Shown here piece by piece: positions 18,751 through 27,616 of a stretch of 64,000 nt of DNA. A program made the position numbers and the translations under genes. Where the stretch lies: positions 718,001-782,000 of the forward strand of contig NZ_CP050700.1 of the NCBI RefSeq assembly GCF_010646885.2. The letters are read 5' to 3'. This DNA comes from Desulfopila sp. IMCC35008. Its GTDB lineage: Bacteria > Desulfobacterota > Desulfobulbia > Desulfobulbales > Desulfocapsaceae. The notes under the pieces are model-generated. The model was given only the letters and a program-made list of their open reading frames with translations, had not been told where the DNA came from and did no database searches. Each line of letters begins with the position of its first letter. The stretch's first letter is position 1.

Positions 18751-20379
18751 CTAGTTCGGAACGGTAACACCAAGCTGCTCTTTTTGTGCGATGACGCCTG
18801 GGTCAGTGAGGTAATCATCATAGGGGAGCATCTTGTCGAGCACCCCATTGGGGGTGATTTCAATTATCCGGCTTGCGACCGTGGCCATAAGTTGATGATC
18901 ATGGGACGAAAACAGGACAACCTCCGGAAAGGCTTTCAGGCCATTATTCAGTGAGGTGATGGACTCAAGGTCCAGGTGGTTGGTGGGTTCATCCAGGATG
19001 AGTGCATTAGCATCGCTTAACATCATTCTTGAGAGCATGCAGCGGACTTTTTCACCACCGGAAAGTACGCTGGTTTTTTTCAATGCTTCATCCCCGGAGA
19101 ACAACATTTTACCCAGGAACCCCCTGGCGTAGCTTTCTCCTTCAGTTGGTGGTGTGTATTCTCCAAGCCAGTCGACCAGGGTCTTGTCATTGCTGAAAAA
19201 AGAGCTGCTTTCTTTAGGGAAATAAGAGGTAGACATGGTGAGGCCCCAACGAAAACTGCCGCCGTCCGGTTCCATTTCGCCAGCCAGTATCTGGAAAAGG
19301 GTCGTAATCGCTACACTGTTTGTACCGACAAAACCGATTTTTTCACCTTTGTTCACTTCCAGGGAAAAGTTATCGAGCACACGGTGTCCATCGATATCTT
19401 TGGTCAGGTTCTTGATTTCCAGAATAACATCGCCACAAGGTCGTCCTGCCTTAAAGAGTATGTAGGGGTATTTGCGGGAGGAGGCGGGCATATCTTCCAT
19501 TTCCAATTTGTCGAGCAGTTTTTTTCTCGAAGTGGCCTGTCTAGCCTTGGACGCATTGGAGGAGAACCTGGCGATAAACTCTTTGAGCTCTTTCGCCTTG
19601 GCATCGGATTTGCGTCCGGCATCCTGCCTCTGTTGTTGTATCAATTCACTTGCCTGGTACCAGAAATCATAATTCCCCGCATATACCTTTATCTGGCTGT
19701 AGTCAATATCCGCCATGTGGGTGCAAACCTGGTTGAGGAAATGCCTGTCATGAGAGACGATAATAACAGTATTCTGGAAGCGCTCCAGAAAACCTTCGAG
19801 CCAGATGATGGATTTTCGGTCCAGGTTGTTTGTCGGTTCGTCAAGCAGAAGGATATCCGGGTTCCCAAAGAGTGCCTGGGCAAGCAGGACGCGAACCTTT
19901 TCGCCGCCTTCGAGCTCCTTCATTTTCTTGTCACGGAGTTCTTCGCCAATGCCAAGGCCACTCAGCAGAACAGCGGCTTCGGATTCAACTTCATATCCGT
20001 TCATCTCGGCGAATTCTGCCTCGAGTTCACCACTGCGGATACCGTCTTCTTCGGTGAATTCGGTTTTTGCGTAGAGAGCCTCACGTTCCGCCATGATTTC
20101 ATGTAGCCGGGCATGAGCCATGAGTACGGTTTCAGCAACTGTGCACTCGTCAAAGGCAAATTGATCCTGGCTTAAGACTGCAATACGCTGTTTTCCGCTA
20201 ACAAAGACTTCGCCGCTGTCAGGTTCGAACTGGCCGGAGAGGATTTTCAGGAAGGTCGATTTACCGGCCCCGTTGGCGCCGATAAGACCGTAACAATTAC
20301 CGGGGGTGAATTTAATATTAACATCTTTAAAAATAATGCGTTTACCGTATGCTAGTGCAATGTTTGAAGCTTCAATCAT
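18751..20379 (-). CDS. ybiT: ABC-F ATPase, YbiT type
   Basis: 542 aa, two ABC cassettes. Walker A sequences are GANGAGKST and, degenerate in the second half, GTNSVAITT, so the second P-loop lacks the usual GKS/T. Signatures are LEGGEKVR and LSGGEKVR. The stretch QDQFAFDECTV and the linker ARFSSNASKARQATSR match the YbiT branch. Predicted ribosome-associated translation factor. The same strand holds another ABC-F gene just upstream (77-bp gap). Confidence 0.85.
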   Translation of the reverse strand: MIEASNIALAYGKRIIFKDVNIKFTPGNCYGLIGANGAGKSTFLKILSGQFEPDSGEVFVSGKQRIAVLSQDQFAFDECTVAETVLMAHARLHEIMAEREALYAKTEFTEEDGIRSGELEAEFAEMNGYEVESEAAVLLSGLGIGEELRDKKMKELEGGEKVRVLLAQALFGNPDILLLDEPTNNLDRKSIIWLEGFLERFQNTVIIVSHDRHFLNQVCTHMADIDYSQIKVYAGNYDFWYQASELIQQQRQDAGRKSDAKAKELKEFIARFSSNASKARQATSRKKLLDKLEMEDMPASSRKYPYILFKAGRPCGDVILEIKNLTKDIDGHRVLDNFSLEVNKGEKIGFVGTNSVAITTLFQILAGEMEPDGGSFRWGLTMSTSYFPKESSSFFSNDKTLVDWLGEYTPPTEGESYARGFLGKMLFSGDEALKKTSVLSGGEKVRCMLSRMMLSDANALILDEPTNHLDLESITSLNNGLKAFPEVVLFSSHDHQLMATVASRIIEITPNGVLDKMLPYDDYLTDPGVIAQKEQLGVTVPN

Positions 20380-20456
20380 AATATTCCAGTGATAATTCGG
20401 TCGATAGGTAGCTGACCGCTCGGTTTTTTTTTAGGGTGTGTGACTATTGTCGTGTA

Positions 20457-22091
20457 TTAGTTCGTGTATGAGCTGCTTGCAGCCTGGCGCAGGTAGTAGT
20501 CGTAATCGCCCTCATAGATACGCATCTCCCCGTGGTCTATCTCAAATACCCTGTTGGCGAGTGAGCGGAGGAAATGGCGGTCGTGGCTGACAAGGAGTAC
20601 GGTGCCTGAAAAGTTCTGGAGAGCTTTGAGGAGTACTTCCCGTGAAAGGATATCGAGATGGTTGGTCGGCTCATCTAGTACCAGGAAATTAAGGGGCAGG
20701 GAAAGCAGTTTTGCCAGCACAACGCGACTTTTTTCCCCGCCGGAGAGGTTGGCTATTCGCTTATCAACATCATCGCCCTGAAACAGGAAAGCGGCGCAGA
20801 GATTACGAATAACACCGATATTCTCAAGCGGCAGGACCTCCTGTACTGCCTCAAACACGGTATGGTCGGGGTTGAGGATATCCATGGAGTGTTGGCTGAA
20901 GTAGCCGGTGTTGACGCCGGCACCCATGACAACCTCTCCGGAGGTTGCCTCTGCTTGACCTGTAATAACTTTAAGCAGGGTGGATTTTCCTGCTCCGTTG
21001 ACTCCCACCAGGGCAATTTTCTCAAGTCGCCTGATGGTTCCGTTGAGACCACTGAATACAGGTTTGATATCCCCATTGACGGTCTTCCAGGATTTTTTGA
21101 GCTCTTTAAGATGGAGAACATCGTCACCGCTTCGAGGAGGAACAGGGAAGTCAAACTTCATTACTTTCTGTTCCGGCGGCAATACAATTCTCTCGATCTT
21201 CTCCAGTTTCTTGATGCGGGACTGAACCTGGGCAGCATGGGATACCCGGGCTGCAAATTTGGCTATAAACTCTTCTTCCTTGGCCAGCATTTCCTGTTGG
21301 CGGCGATAGCTTGCCTGCAGTTGTTCGCGACGAATTTCCCTCTCCCGCAGGTAAAAATCATAGTTTCCGTTGTACGTCGTTGCCTGGCCATTGGCTATTT
21401 CAATGACCCTGGAGACGATCCTGTTCATGAAATCTCGATCATGGCAAGTCATCAACAGGGCCCCTTTGTATTCGTTTGACAACCACTCTTCAAGCCAGAG
21501 GATGGATTCGATATCGAGATGGTTTGTCGGTTCATCGAGCAGTAGTACATCCGGGTTTATGGTAAGGATCTTCGCCAGGGCGATCCGCATTTTCCAGCCG
21601 CCGCTGTAGGTCTCGACCGGTAAGGAGAAGTCCTCTTCAGAAAAACCAAGACCGCTCAGGATTGCTTTGGCACGGGATTCCAGGTCATAGCCGCCGCGGT
21701 GCTCAAATATCTCAGTTATTGTGCCATACTTTTCAAGCAAATTGGCCAAGGCGTCATCGTCCATTGGCTGGCTCATCTGGACTTCCATTTCGCGCATCTG
21801 CTGTGCCATATCCATTACTTCACCGGCGGCGGACATGATTTCATCCAGTATTGAACGACCGGACATTTCTCCAACATCCTGGGAAAAGTAACCGATGACC
21901 GTTTTCCTGGAGCAGGCGATGTCACCTTTATCGGACTCTTCTTCGCCGGTGATGAGGCGAAAGACAGATGTCTTACCGGCCCCGTTGGCACCAACAAGAC
22001 CGGTTCGGGTTTTTGGAAGGATCTGTAGGCTGGCATCCTGGAACAGAACCTGGGAGCCGTACTGCTTATGTATATTGTTTAGATGTATCAT
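20457..22091 (-). CDS. ABC-F ATPase, YdiF/YheS-like
   Basis: 544 aa with two complete cassettes: GANGAGKTS / YSGGWKMR / LLLDEPTNHLD and GVNGAGKST / LSGGEKSR / LVLDEPTNHLD. The inter-domain linker RVSHAAQVQSRIKKLEKIERI is the basic P-site-contacting helix pair of ABC-F factors. There is no C-terminal coiled-coil, unlike Uup. It probably acts on the ribosome. It is the third ABC-F gene in 12 kb. Confidence 0.86.
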   Translation of the reverse strand: MIHLNNIHKQYGSQVLFQDASLQILPKTRTGLVGANGAGKTSVFRLITGEEESDKGDIACSRKTVIGYFSQDVGEMSGRSILDEIMSAAGEVMDMAQQMREMEVQMSQPMDDDALANLLEKYGTITEIFEHRGGYDLESRAKAILSGLGFSEEDFSLPVETYSGGWKMRIALAKILTINPDVLLLDEPTNHLDIESILWLEEWLSNEYKGALLMTCHDRDFMNRIVSRVIEIANGQATTYNGNYDFYLREREIRREQLQASYRRQQEMLAKEEEFIAKFAARVSHAAQVQSRIKKLEKIERIVLPPEQKVMKFDFPVPPRSGDDVLHLKELKKSWKTVNGDIKPVFSGLNGTIRRLEKIALVGVNGAGKSTLLKVITGQAEATSGEVVMGAGVNTGYFSQHSMDILNPDHTVFEAVQEVLPLENIGVIRNLCAAFLFQGDDVDKRIANLSGGEKSRVVLAKLLSLPLNFLVLDEPTNHLDILSREVLLKALQNFSGTVLLVSHDRHFLRSLANRVFEIDHGEMRIYEGDYDYYLRQAASSSYTN

Positions 22092-22230
22092 GGCATAAGT
22101 TGTCTATCAGGAAAAATGGAGCCGAACGTACCACAGTATCAGGAGTGGCGCAAGGACATAGTTGTATATTATATCCTTGAATGTGTGTGAAAATACAGTT
22201 GTGTATAATTGTATATGGAGAGGATAAGGG

Positions 22231-22268
22231 CACAACCGGTCCAACAGCTTTCTGTTTCACCGGTTGTG
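22231..22268 (-). terminator. Hairpin downstream of aspartate kinase
   Basis: A perfect 10-bp inverted repeat CACAACCGGT/ACCGGTTGTG with an 18-nt loop lies 26 bp past the aspartate kinase stop. There is no T run on the minus strand, so termination efficiency is uncertain. Confidence 0.5.
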
Positions 22269-22293
22269 AGAGGAAATTCGCAAGTGGGTGGCG

Positions 22294-23685
22294 CTACATG
22301 CAGAGGGCGGAGTGGAGTGAGCGCTGCGCCTGGGCAAACTGATCACGTTCAACAATAAACTGCATATTTGTTTGTCTGGAGGTCTGGGAGACCGCCAGGA
22401 TGTTAATGTTGTCCTTGGCGAGCGCGGTGGCTGCTTTGGCCATGATGCCTGGCTGGCCTATATTTGAACCGATAGCACAGACGATGGCGAGTCTGGCTGT
22501 GGAGACATGCTCGAACTTGTCGGAGAGCTCAGCGATCAGGTGTGGTGAACAGTCTTTTTCCAGGATGATAAGGTCGATGGTGTTGGCGTTTGTTACCTTA
22601 CTAATATAGGAGACACCGTATTTAGCGAAGATTTCCATAATTCCGAGATCGAAGCCTACTTCGCCAACCATGCGGGTGTCATGGATTTCAAGGCAGGCGA
22701 CGGCATTTGAACCGGTAACGATTTCAACTTTGGACTCCGGGGCAATAAAATCCATGGTAATAAGGGTGCCGGGATGGTCCGGGTCGAAGGCATTTTTTAC
22801 CCGGATGGGGATAGAATTAATTTCCAGTGGTTTAGATGCTTTTGGATGAATGGCTTCCATGCCGACATCGGCTAACTGGTCAGCCACGTCATAATTTGTA
22901 TTGCATACCGGATGGGCGTCTTCCTCCCCGACGATGAGCGGGTCACCGGAACAGAGATGGTATTCCTTGTGGATAATTGCCTCTGAGGCGTGGAGCAAGA
23001 CAGCAATCTTGGAAAACGTCACCTCTGAATACCCCCTGTCGAACTCACGCATAATCCCTTCGGTGCCCTTGGTGTATCCGGTAGCAAAGCACATGGTCGC
23101 GTAGGGGTCGATGTTCTCAAAGCTGTTTCGTATCCGGTCATCAATGGTGAGTTGACGGCCATCCTCCCAACCACTCAAGTCAACAAAGTTGGTATTGTAG
23201 CCCTTGTTTTTTAAGATGTTGGCAGAGTTATAGGCACTATGCATTTCACCCAGCGAGGCAAGCAGTTCACGTGCGGCAAGGAGTAATTCGTGACGGGTGA
23301 CATAGCCGGAAGCAAGGACGTTGTCCATGGACCGGAGAATGTTAATTGCCAGATCGATTCGGTCGCCAATAAAGTCGTTGGCCTTTTCTACTTCAAGACC
23401 TACGTCCTTGAACCCTGCGTTCAGTTCAAAAAGGTGGTCCCGAAGAGCCAGCATCCTTATGGGATAATTCTCCTGCTCTTCAAAAAGCTTATAGATCCCC
23501 GGCTTGTTGCTTTTTTTATGTTCGAGCAACTCGTTGGTTACACCGGCATAAGCGGAAACAACAAAAATTCTTCCGTAACAGTCGTCCTTTTTGCGAAGGA
23601 TTACATTGTCAATTATTTCCGGGAACCTGGACATAGAGGTTCCACCTATTTTCTCAACACGAAGATTATATTTGTTCATGATCAT
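22294..23685 (-). CDS. Aspartate kinase, ectoine-associated (Ask_Ect) sequence type
   Basis: 463 aa; phosphorylates aspartate, the first step to lysine, methionine, threonine and ectoine. The N-terminal motif is VEKIGGTSMSRF rather than the usual KFGGTS. It continues with IFVVSAYAGVTNELLEHKK, LASLGEMHSAYNS and NYDVADQLADVGMEAIHPKA, all characteristic, from memory of published sequences, of the aspartokinase often found inside ectoine clusters. Two ACT-like regions lie at the C terminus. No ectABC genes are present in this window. The start could be M1 or M3. Confidence 0.88.
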   Translation of the reverse strand: MIMNKYNLRVEKIGGTSMSRFPEIIDNVILRKKDDCYGRIFVVSAYAGVTNELLEHKKSNKPGIYKLFEEQENYPIRMLALRDHLFELNAGFKDVGLEVEKANDFIGDRIDLAINILRSMDNVLASGYVTRHELLLAARELLASLGEMHSAYNSANILKNKGYNTNFVDLSGWEDGRQLTIDDRIRNSFENIDPYATMCFATGYTKGTEGIMREFDRGYSEVTFSKIAVLLHASEAIIHKEYHLCSGDPLIVGEEDAHPVCNTNYDVADQLADVGMEAIHPKASKPLEINSIPIRVKNAFDPDHPGTLITMDFIAPESKVEIVTGSNAVACLEIHDTRMVGEVGFDLGIMEIFAKYGVSYISKVTNANTIDLIILEKDCSPHLIAELSDKFEHVSTARLAIVCAIGSNIGQPGIMAKAATALAKDNINILAVSQTSRQTNMQFIVERDQFAQAQRSLHSALCM

Positions 23686-24525
23686 TGTTTGGGGGGTCGC
23701 TGTTTGTTGCTTGGCTCCTCTCCTGAAGATGAGGTCGCCAAAATAACATCATTTTGCTTATAAGGCCCTGTTTTTGCCTCAAACCTGGCTTTGAGAGTAT
23801 TCTACTTATCAATTTCAATCTGCCAATGCAAGGGTTTTTAGTTAACTGGGAGAGTTGGTCACACCAGTAATTTGTGTCAGAAAGCAGACCACAGGACCAG
23901 ATGAGGAATATTTTACGAGTACTCTGATTGTTTATGTACAGATAATTCCATAACGTCATGAAGTAAATGGTAATTGTACGGATAATTGCATAGTTAACTT
24001 TAACGTTAGCGTAATATTTAAGAGGGATTGTCACAGCGTGCCACTTGTGCATCGTAAATGTGCGGAAAGTACTGCAATGTCATAAAGAAATCTTAGGATG
24101 TATATATGTGTTATTGATAGTGGCGGCATGAAGGCTGAGGTGGTGTGCCAAGTGGGCACTGCCTACTGAGCCGGAGGTGGCCTTTGAAATTCTTCCAATT
24201 AAAAAGAAGCATTCAGTTATTGAATGCTTCATATGTATGATCAGTAGTTTATGTGTGTTTATCTATTACCAAGCGGCCAATTGGTAGGAATGGGAACCCC
24301 TATCAATAAAATGAATCAGGGTTGGTTTCGGAACAAGATGCACAACTATACTCGTGATGTTTGCACACCCTAAAAGAAATTGTGGTAGTAAGTAGCTGTA
24401 AAGACAATTTGTTTTTCTTGACAATAATCCCCTCTCCTTGGTAATTGGTCTCTACAATAGTCCAAAGATCGAAGGTGTTTTTTGAACCCGAAATTGTAGT
24501 TGAACGTCAGAGGAGATGAACTCAG
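23686..24525. other. 840-bp gene-poor region upstream of nuoA
   Basis: No convincing ORF on either strand. It holds a perfect hairpin at 24206-24230 and a TTGACA at 24418-24423 about 100 bp before nuoA, with only a weak -10 candidate (GTAATT at 24441). The aspartate kinase promoter must also be here. Unusually long for this window; a small RNA or a long leader is possible. Confidence 0.4.
24201..24230 (-). terminator. Hairpin with T tract on the minus strand, no obvious gene
   Basis: GAAGCATTCA-GTTAT-TGAATGCTTC is a perfect 10-bp stem. Read on the minus strand it is followed by TTTTTAATT (complement of 24197-24205), a good intrinsic terminator. The plus strand has no T run. No protein gene lies to its right on the minus strand, so it may end a small RNA made from about 24230-24520. 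Confidence 0.5.
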
Positions 24526-24885
24526 ATGTCAGCAGAATTGGTTCTTTCCGCAGCAATTTTCTTTAGTCTCGCCGTTATTATTCCGGTAATCATGCTCCTT
24601 ACGGCGGTGTTTGGTCCGCGCTCCGGGGGCGTCGCCAAGAATGACGCGTACGAAAGCGGCATCAAGCACGTAGTTGGTATGGCCGACCAGAAGTTCAGCG
24701 TCAAGTTTTACCTTCTGGCAATTCTCTTCCTCATTTTCGACATTGAAGCAGTGTTCATGTACCCGTGGGCGGTAAGTCTTCGTGAGCTCGGTATGTTCGG
24801 GTTCCTGGAGATGGTAGTCTTTATTTTACTGCTGCTTACAGGCCTCATCTATATCTTAAAGAAAGGGGTGCTCAATTGGCATTAG
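24526..24885 (+). CDS. nuoA: NADH-quinone oxidoreductase subunit A
   Basis: 119 aa, three transmembrane helices, with the NuoA signature of an acidic residue in the first loop region ([13 protein letters not shown]) and the [13 protein letters not shown] motif in TM2. It is part of the membrane/hydrophilic-arm junction next to the quinone site. First gene of the 13-gene nuo operon; its end overlaps nuoB by 10 bp. Confidence 0.96.
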   Translation: MSAELVLSAAIFFSLAVIIPVIMLLTAVFGPRSGGVAKNDAYESGIKHVVGMADQKFSVKFYLLAILFLIFDIEAVFMYPWAVSLRELGMFGFLEMVVFILLLLTGLIYILKKGVLNWH

Positions 24886-25388
24886 GATTGGAAGCAGGAC
24901 TGGGCGATACGGTACTGACCACCCAGCTGGATGCGGTTGTTAACTGGGGGCGACAGTACTCCCTTTGGCCCATGGTTTTTGGTACGGCCTGTTGTGCAAT
25001 TGAGTTTATGAGCGCGGCGGCCTCCCAGCATGATATCTCGCGTTTCGGTGCTGAGGTTGTTCGATTCTCACCGAGGCAGGCAGACCTGATGCTGGTCTGT
25101 GGAACGATAAGTTATAAACAGGCCCCGATTCTTAAAAGAATCTATGAGCAGATGCCAGAACCGAAGTGGGTTGTGGCAATGGGTGCGTGTGCAAGTTCCG
25201 GCGGGGTGTACGATAACTACTGTACGGTTCAGGGAGTTGACACGGTTATTCCTGTGGATGTCTACATCTCAGGCTGTCCTCCGCGACCGGAAGCTGTGTT
25301 GGATGCTCTTATCAAGATCCAGGAACAGATCCAGACAGAAAGTATACTCGTCGACCGACATAAAGATTTTAAAGGGATCCTTGACTGA
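24876..25388 (+). CDS. nuoB: NADH-quinone oxidoreductase subunit B
   Basis: 170 aa, the subunit holding terminal cluster N2 that hands electrons to quinone. Cluster cysteines are in [16 protein letters not shown] and SGCPPRPE. Translation appears to start at a TTG (24876) preceded by AAAGGGG and overlapping the nuoA stop. No ATG gives a full-length product, which suggests coupled translation from nuoA. Confidence 0.95.
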   Translation: MALGLEAGLGDTVLTTQLDAVVNWGRQYSLWPMVFGTACCAIEFMSAAASQHDISRFGAEVVRFSPRQADLMLVCGTISYKQAPILKRIYEQMPEPKWVVAMGACASSGGVYDNYCTVQGVDTVIPVDVYISGCPPRPEAVLDALIKIQEQIQTESILVDRHKDFKGILD

Positions 25389-25390
25389 AT

Positions 25391-27106
25391 ATGAATGCGA
25401 CTGCGACTGAAAAGATCCGTTCCGCATTTCCAGACCTGGAGTGTCGTACAGTTCTGGATTGCGTAGAGGTTACCGTCCCACCTGAGAAACTGGAAGAAAC
25501 ATTATCGAGGCTCAAGCTGTATCCTGAACTCGATTTCGGTTTGCTGGTGGATATGACCGCAATTGATTATCTCCACTATCCGGAGAAAAGCGATTACCGG
25601 TTCTATGTGGTGTATATCCTCCGCAATTGGGAGGAGAATATGCTGGTGACCGTTCGGACACCGGTAGAGGACCCTGACAAAGGAATACCTACATGCACCC
25701 ACCTCTGGGATTCTGCCAATTGGGGTGAGAGGGAAGTGTATGACCAGTATGGTATTAATTTTATCGGGCATCCTGATCTACGCCGTATCCTCAATCACTG
25801 GCAGTTTGAAGGGCACCCACTGAGAAAAGATTACAATATTGAAGATGGCCAGATCTGCACCGAAACGTACTCCCTGGAAGTGGAGATAAAAAATCGACTT
25901 CTTTCGAAAGGTGTTGATGAGTCCACCATGCAGGATATTAACACCGAGATAATGTATCTAAATCTCGGCCCCTCTCATCCCGCGACCCACGGTGCCATTA
26001 GAATCTTTACGGCACTCGACGGTGAGTCCATTTTGGCCAATGTGAATGAGATTGGATATTTGCACAGAGGTTTTGAGAAAACCTCGGAAAACAGATCGTA
26101 TAATCAGATCGTACCTCTCACAGACAGGCTGAACTACTGTTCTGCCTTGATGAACAATATAGGATATGTGAAGGCGATTGAGTCGTGGATGGGGATTGAG
26201 ATTACCGAACGTGCTCAGTTCATGCGGGTTGTCCTGTCAGAGTTTTTCAGGGTTCAGGATCATTTGGTCTGTTTGGCAGCGAACCTTGTCGACATGGGTG
26301 GCTTGACCAACTACTGGTATCTTTACAACGAAAAAGAATCCTCCTACGATCTTATAAGCCGATTGACCGGTGCCCGCCTGACCAGCTCATTTACCCGCAT
26401 AGGCGGCATGTATAGAGATTTTTACGATGGCTGGGAAGATGACATGGAAGCGCAGCTCAAGGCTATTGAGCAGGGTGTTTCCGATTCACTGGCACTCATA
26501 TTAAAGAACCGTATTGTCCATGACCGGACCCAGGGGGCTTGCGTACTCCCAGCTGAGACTGCATTGTCTTATGGCTATACCGGGCCCTGTCTGAGAGCAA
26601 GCGGTGTGCCGTTCGACCTTCGTAAGGACAACCCGTATTACAACTACGAGGCTTTTGATTTCAACGTGCCGATTGGTTCCCAGGGTGATATTTACGACAG
26701 GATCATGGTGCGGTTTGAGGAAATTTTCGAGTCTATCAAGATTATCCGTCAGGCCATGAAGATGATTCCGGGTGGTCCGGTGTTTATTAACGATCACAAA
26801 GCGGTCCTGCCACCTAAGGATCAGGTTTATGGCAACATCGAAGGGCTGGCCAACCATTTCAAATTGATATTCGAAGGGATCAAGGTCCCTGCAGGTGAAT
26901 GGTACGACAGTTATGAAGCGGCAAATGGCGAGCTGGGCTTTACCGTCGTCTCGGATGGATCCGGAAAGCCATATAAACTGAAGGTGCGTCCGCCGTGTTT
27001 TTATATCATGGGTGGCTTCCATGAGATGGTGGAAGGCGAGATGATAGCCGATGCAGTCATTAACCTCGGTAGTATCAACATTATCGGCGGGGAGTTGGAC
27101 AGATGA
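25391..27106 (+). CDS. nuoCD: NADH-quinone oxidoreductase fused subunit C/D
   Basis: 571 aa. Residues about 1-170 are NuoC (LWDSANWGEREVYDQYGINFIGHPDLRRIL) and about 185-571 NuoD (LNLGPSHPATHGAIR ... GARLTSSFTRIGG, ending GGELDR). NuoD lines the quinone cavity. The fusion also occurs in enterobacteria and some Desulfobacterota. The gene begins 2 bp after nuoB and its last four bases (ATGA) overlap the nuoE start. Confidence 0.96.
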   Translation: MNATATEKIRSAFPDLECRTVLDCVEVTVPPEKLEETLSRLKLYPELDFGLLVDMTAIDYLHYPEKSDYRFYVVYILRNWEENMLVTVRTPVEDPDKGIPTCTHLWDSANWGEREVYDQYGINFIGHPDLRRILNHWQFEGHPLRKDYNIEDGQICTETYSLEVEIKNRLLSKGVDESTMQDINTEIMYLNLGPSHPATHGAIRIFTALDGESILANVNEIGYLHRGFEKTSENRSYNQIVPLTDRLNYCSALMNNIGYVKAIESWMGIEITERAQFMRVVLSEFFRVQDHLVCLAANLVDMGGLTNYWYLYNEKESSYDLISRLTGARLTSSFTRIGGMYRDFYDGWEDDMEAQLKAIEQGVSDSLALILKNRIVHDRTQGACVLPAETALSYGYTGPCLRASGVPFDLRKDNPYYNYEAFDFNVPIGSQGDIYDRIMVRFEEIFESIKIIRQAMKMIPGGPVFINDHKAVLPPKDQVYGNIEGLANHFKLIFEGIKVPAGEWYDSYEAANGELGFTVVSDGSGKPYKLKVRPPCFYIMGGFHEMVEGEMIADAVINLGSINIIGGELDR

Positions 27107-27609
27107 GCGACCGATCTGAATTGATTGTAACGGGAAAAGAGTTTGCCTTTGATGAAGAAAGAGACTCGGAATTTGAACGACTGATAAAGCGTTACCCAAC
27201 ACGGGAATCGATGATTCTTCCTGCGCTGTGGTTAACCCAGGAGCAGGAAGGTTGGATCAGCGCAGAGGCCATTGCCTATATTGCTGACCGAATAGGGACT
27301 TTTGCAGTAAAGGTGCTTGAGGCAGCCACTTTTTACACCATGTTCAACCTTGAACCCAAAGGTAAATTTCATATCTGTGTTTGCCGTACACTTTCTTGCT
27401 GGCTCCGGGAAAAACAAGCGATTGTAGATTTCCTGGCCGATGAAATCGGAATCCGTCCGAATCAGGTGAGCGAGGACGGTTTGTACAGCCTGGAAGAGGT
27501 CGAGTGTCTCGGTCATTGCGGTACCGCACCGGTTGTACAGGTGAACGGTGAGTTCCACGAGAATATGGATGTGGACAAGATGAAAGCACTTCTGGCCACG
27601 CTGAAATAG
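27103..27609 (+). CDS. nuoE: NADH-quinone oxidoreductase subunit E
   Basis: 168 aa thioredoxin-like [2Fe-2S] subunit (cluster N1a). The four ligands are in CRTLSC and, about 37 residues on, CLGHC. Helical N-terminal part PALWLTQEQEGWIS is as in the family. With NuoF and NuoG it forms the NADH-dehydrogenase module. Start overlaps nuoCD (ATGA). Confidence 0.95.
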   Translation: MSDRSELIVTGKEFAFDEERDSEFERLIKRYPTRESMILPALWLTQEQEGWISAEAIAYIADRIGTFAVKVLEAATFYTMFNLEPKGKFHICVCRTLSCWLREKQAIVDFLADEIGIRPNQVSEDGLYSLEEVECLGHCGTAPVVQVNGEFHENMDVDKMKALLATLK

Positions 27610-27616
27610 GAGGCGT

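Noticed and set aside
26501..27202. Minus-strand frame of 233 codons opposite nuoCD
   Set aside because: Antisense to conserved complex I coding sequence; no motif.
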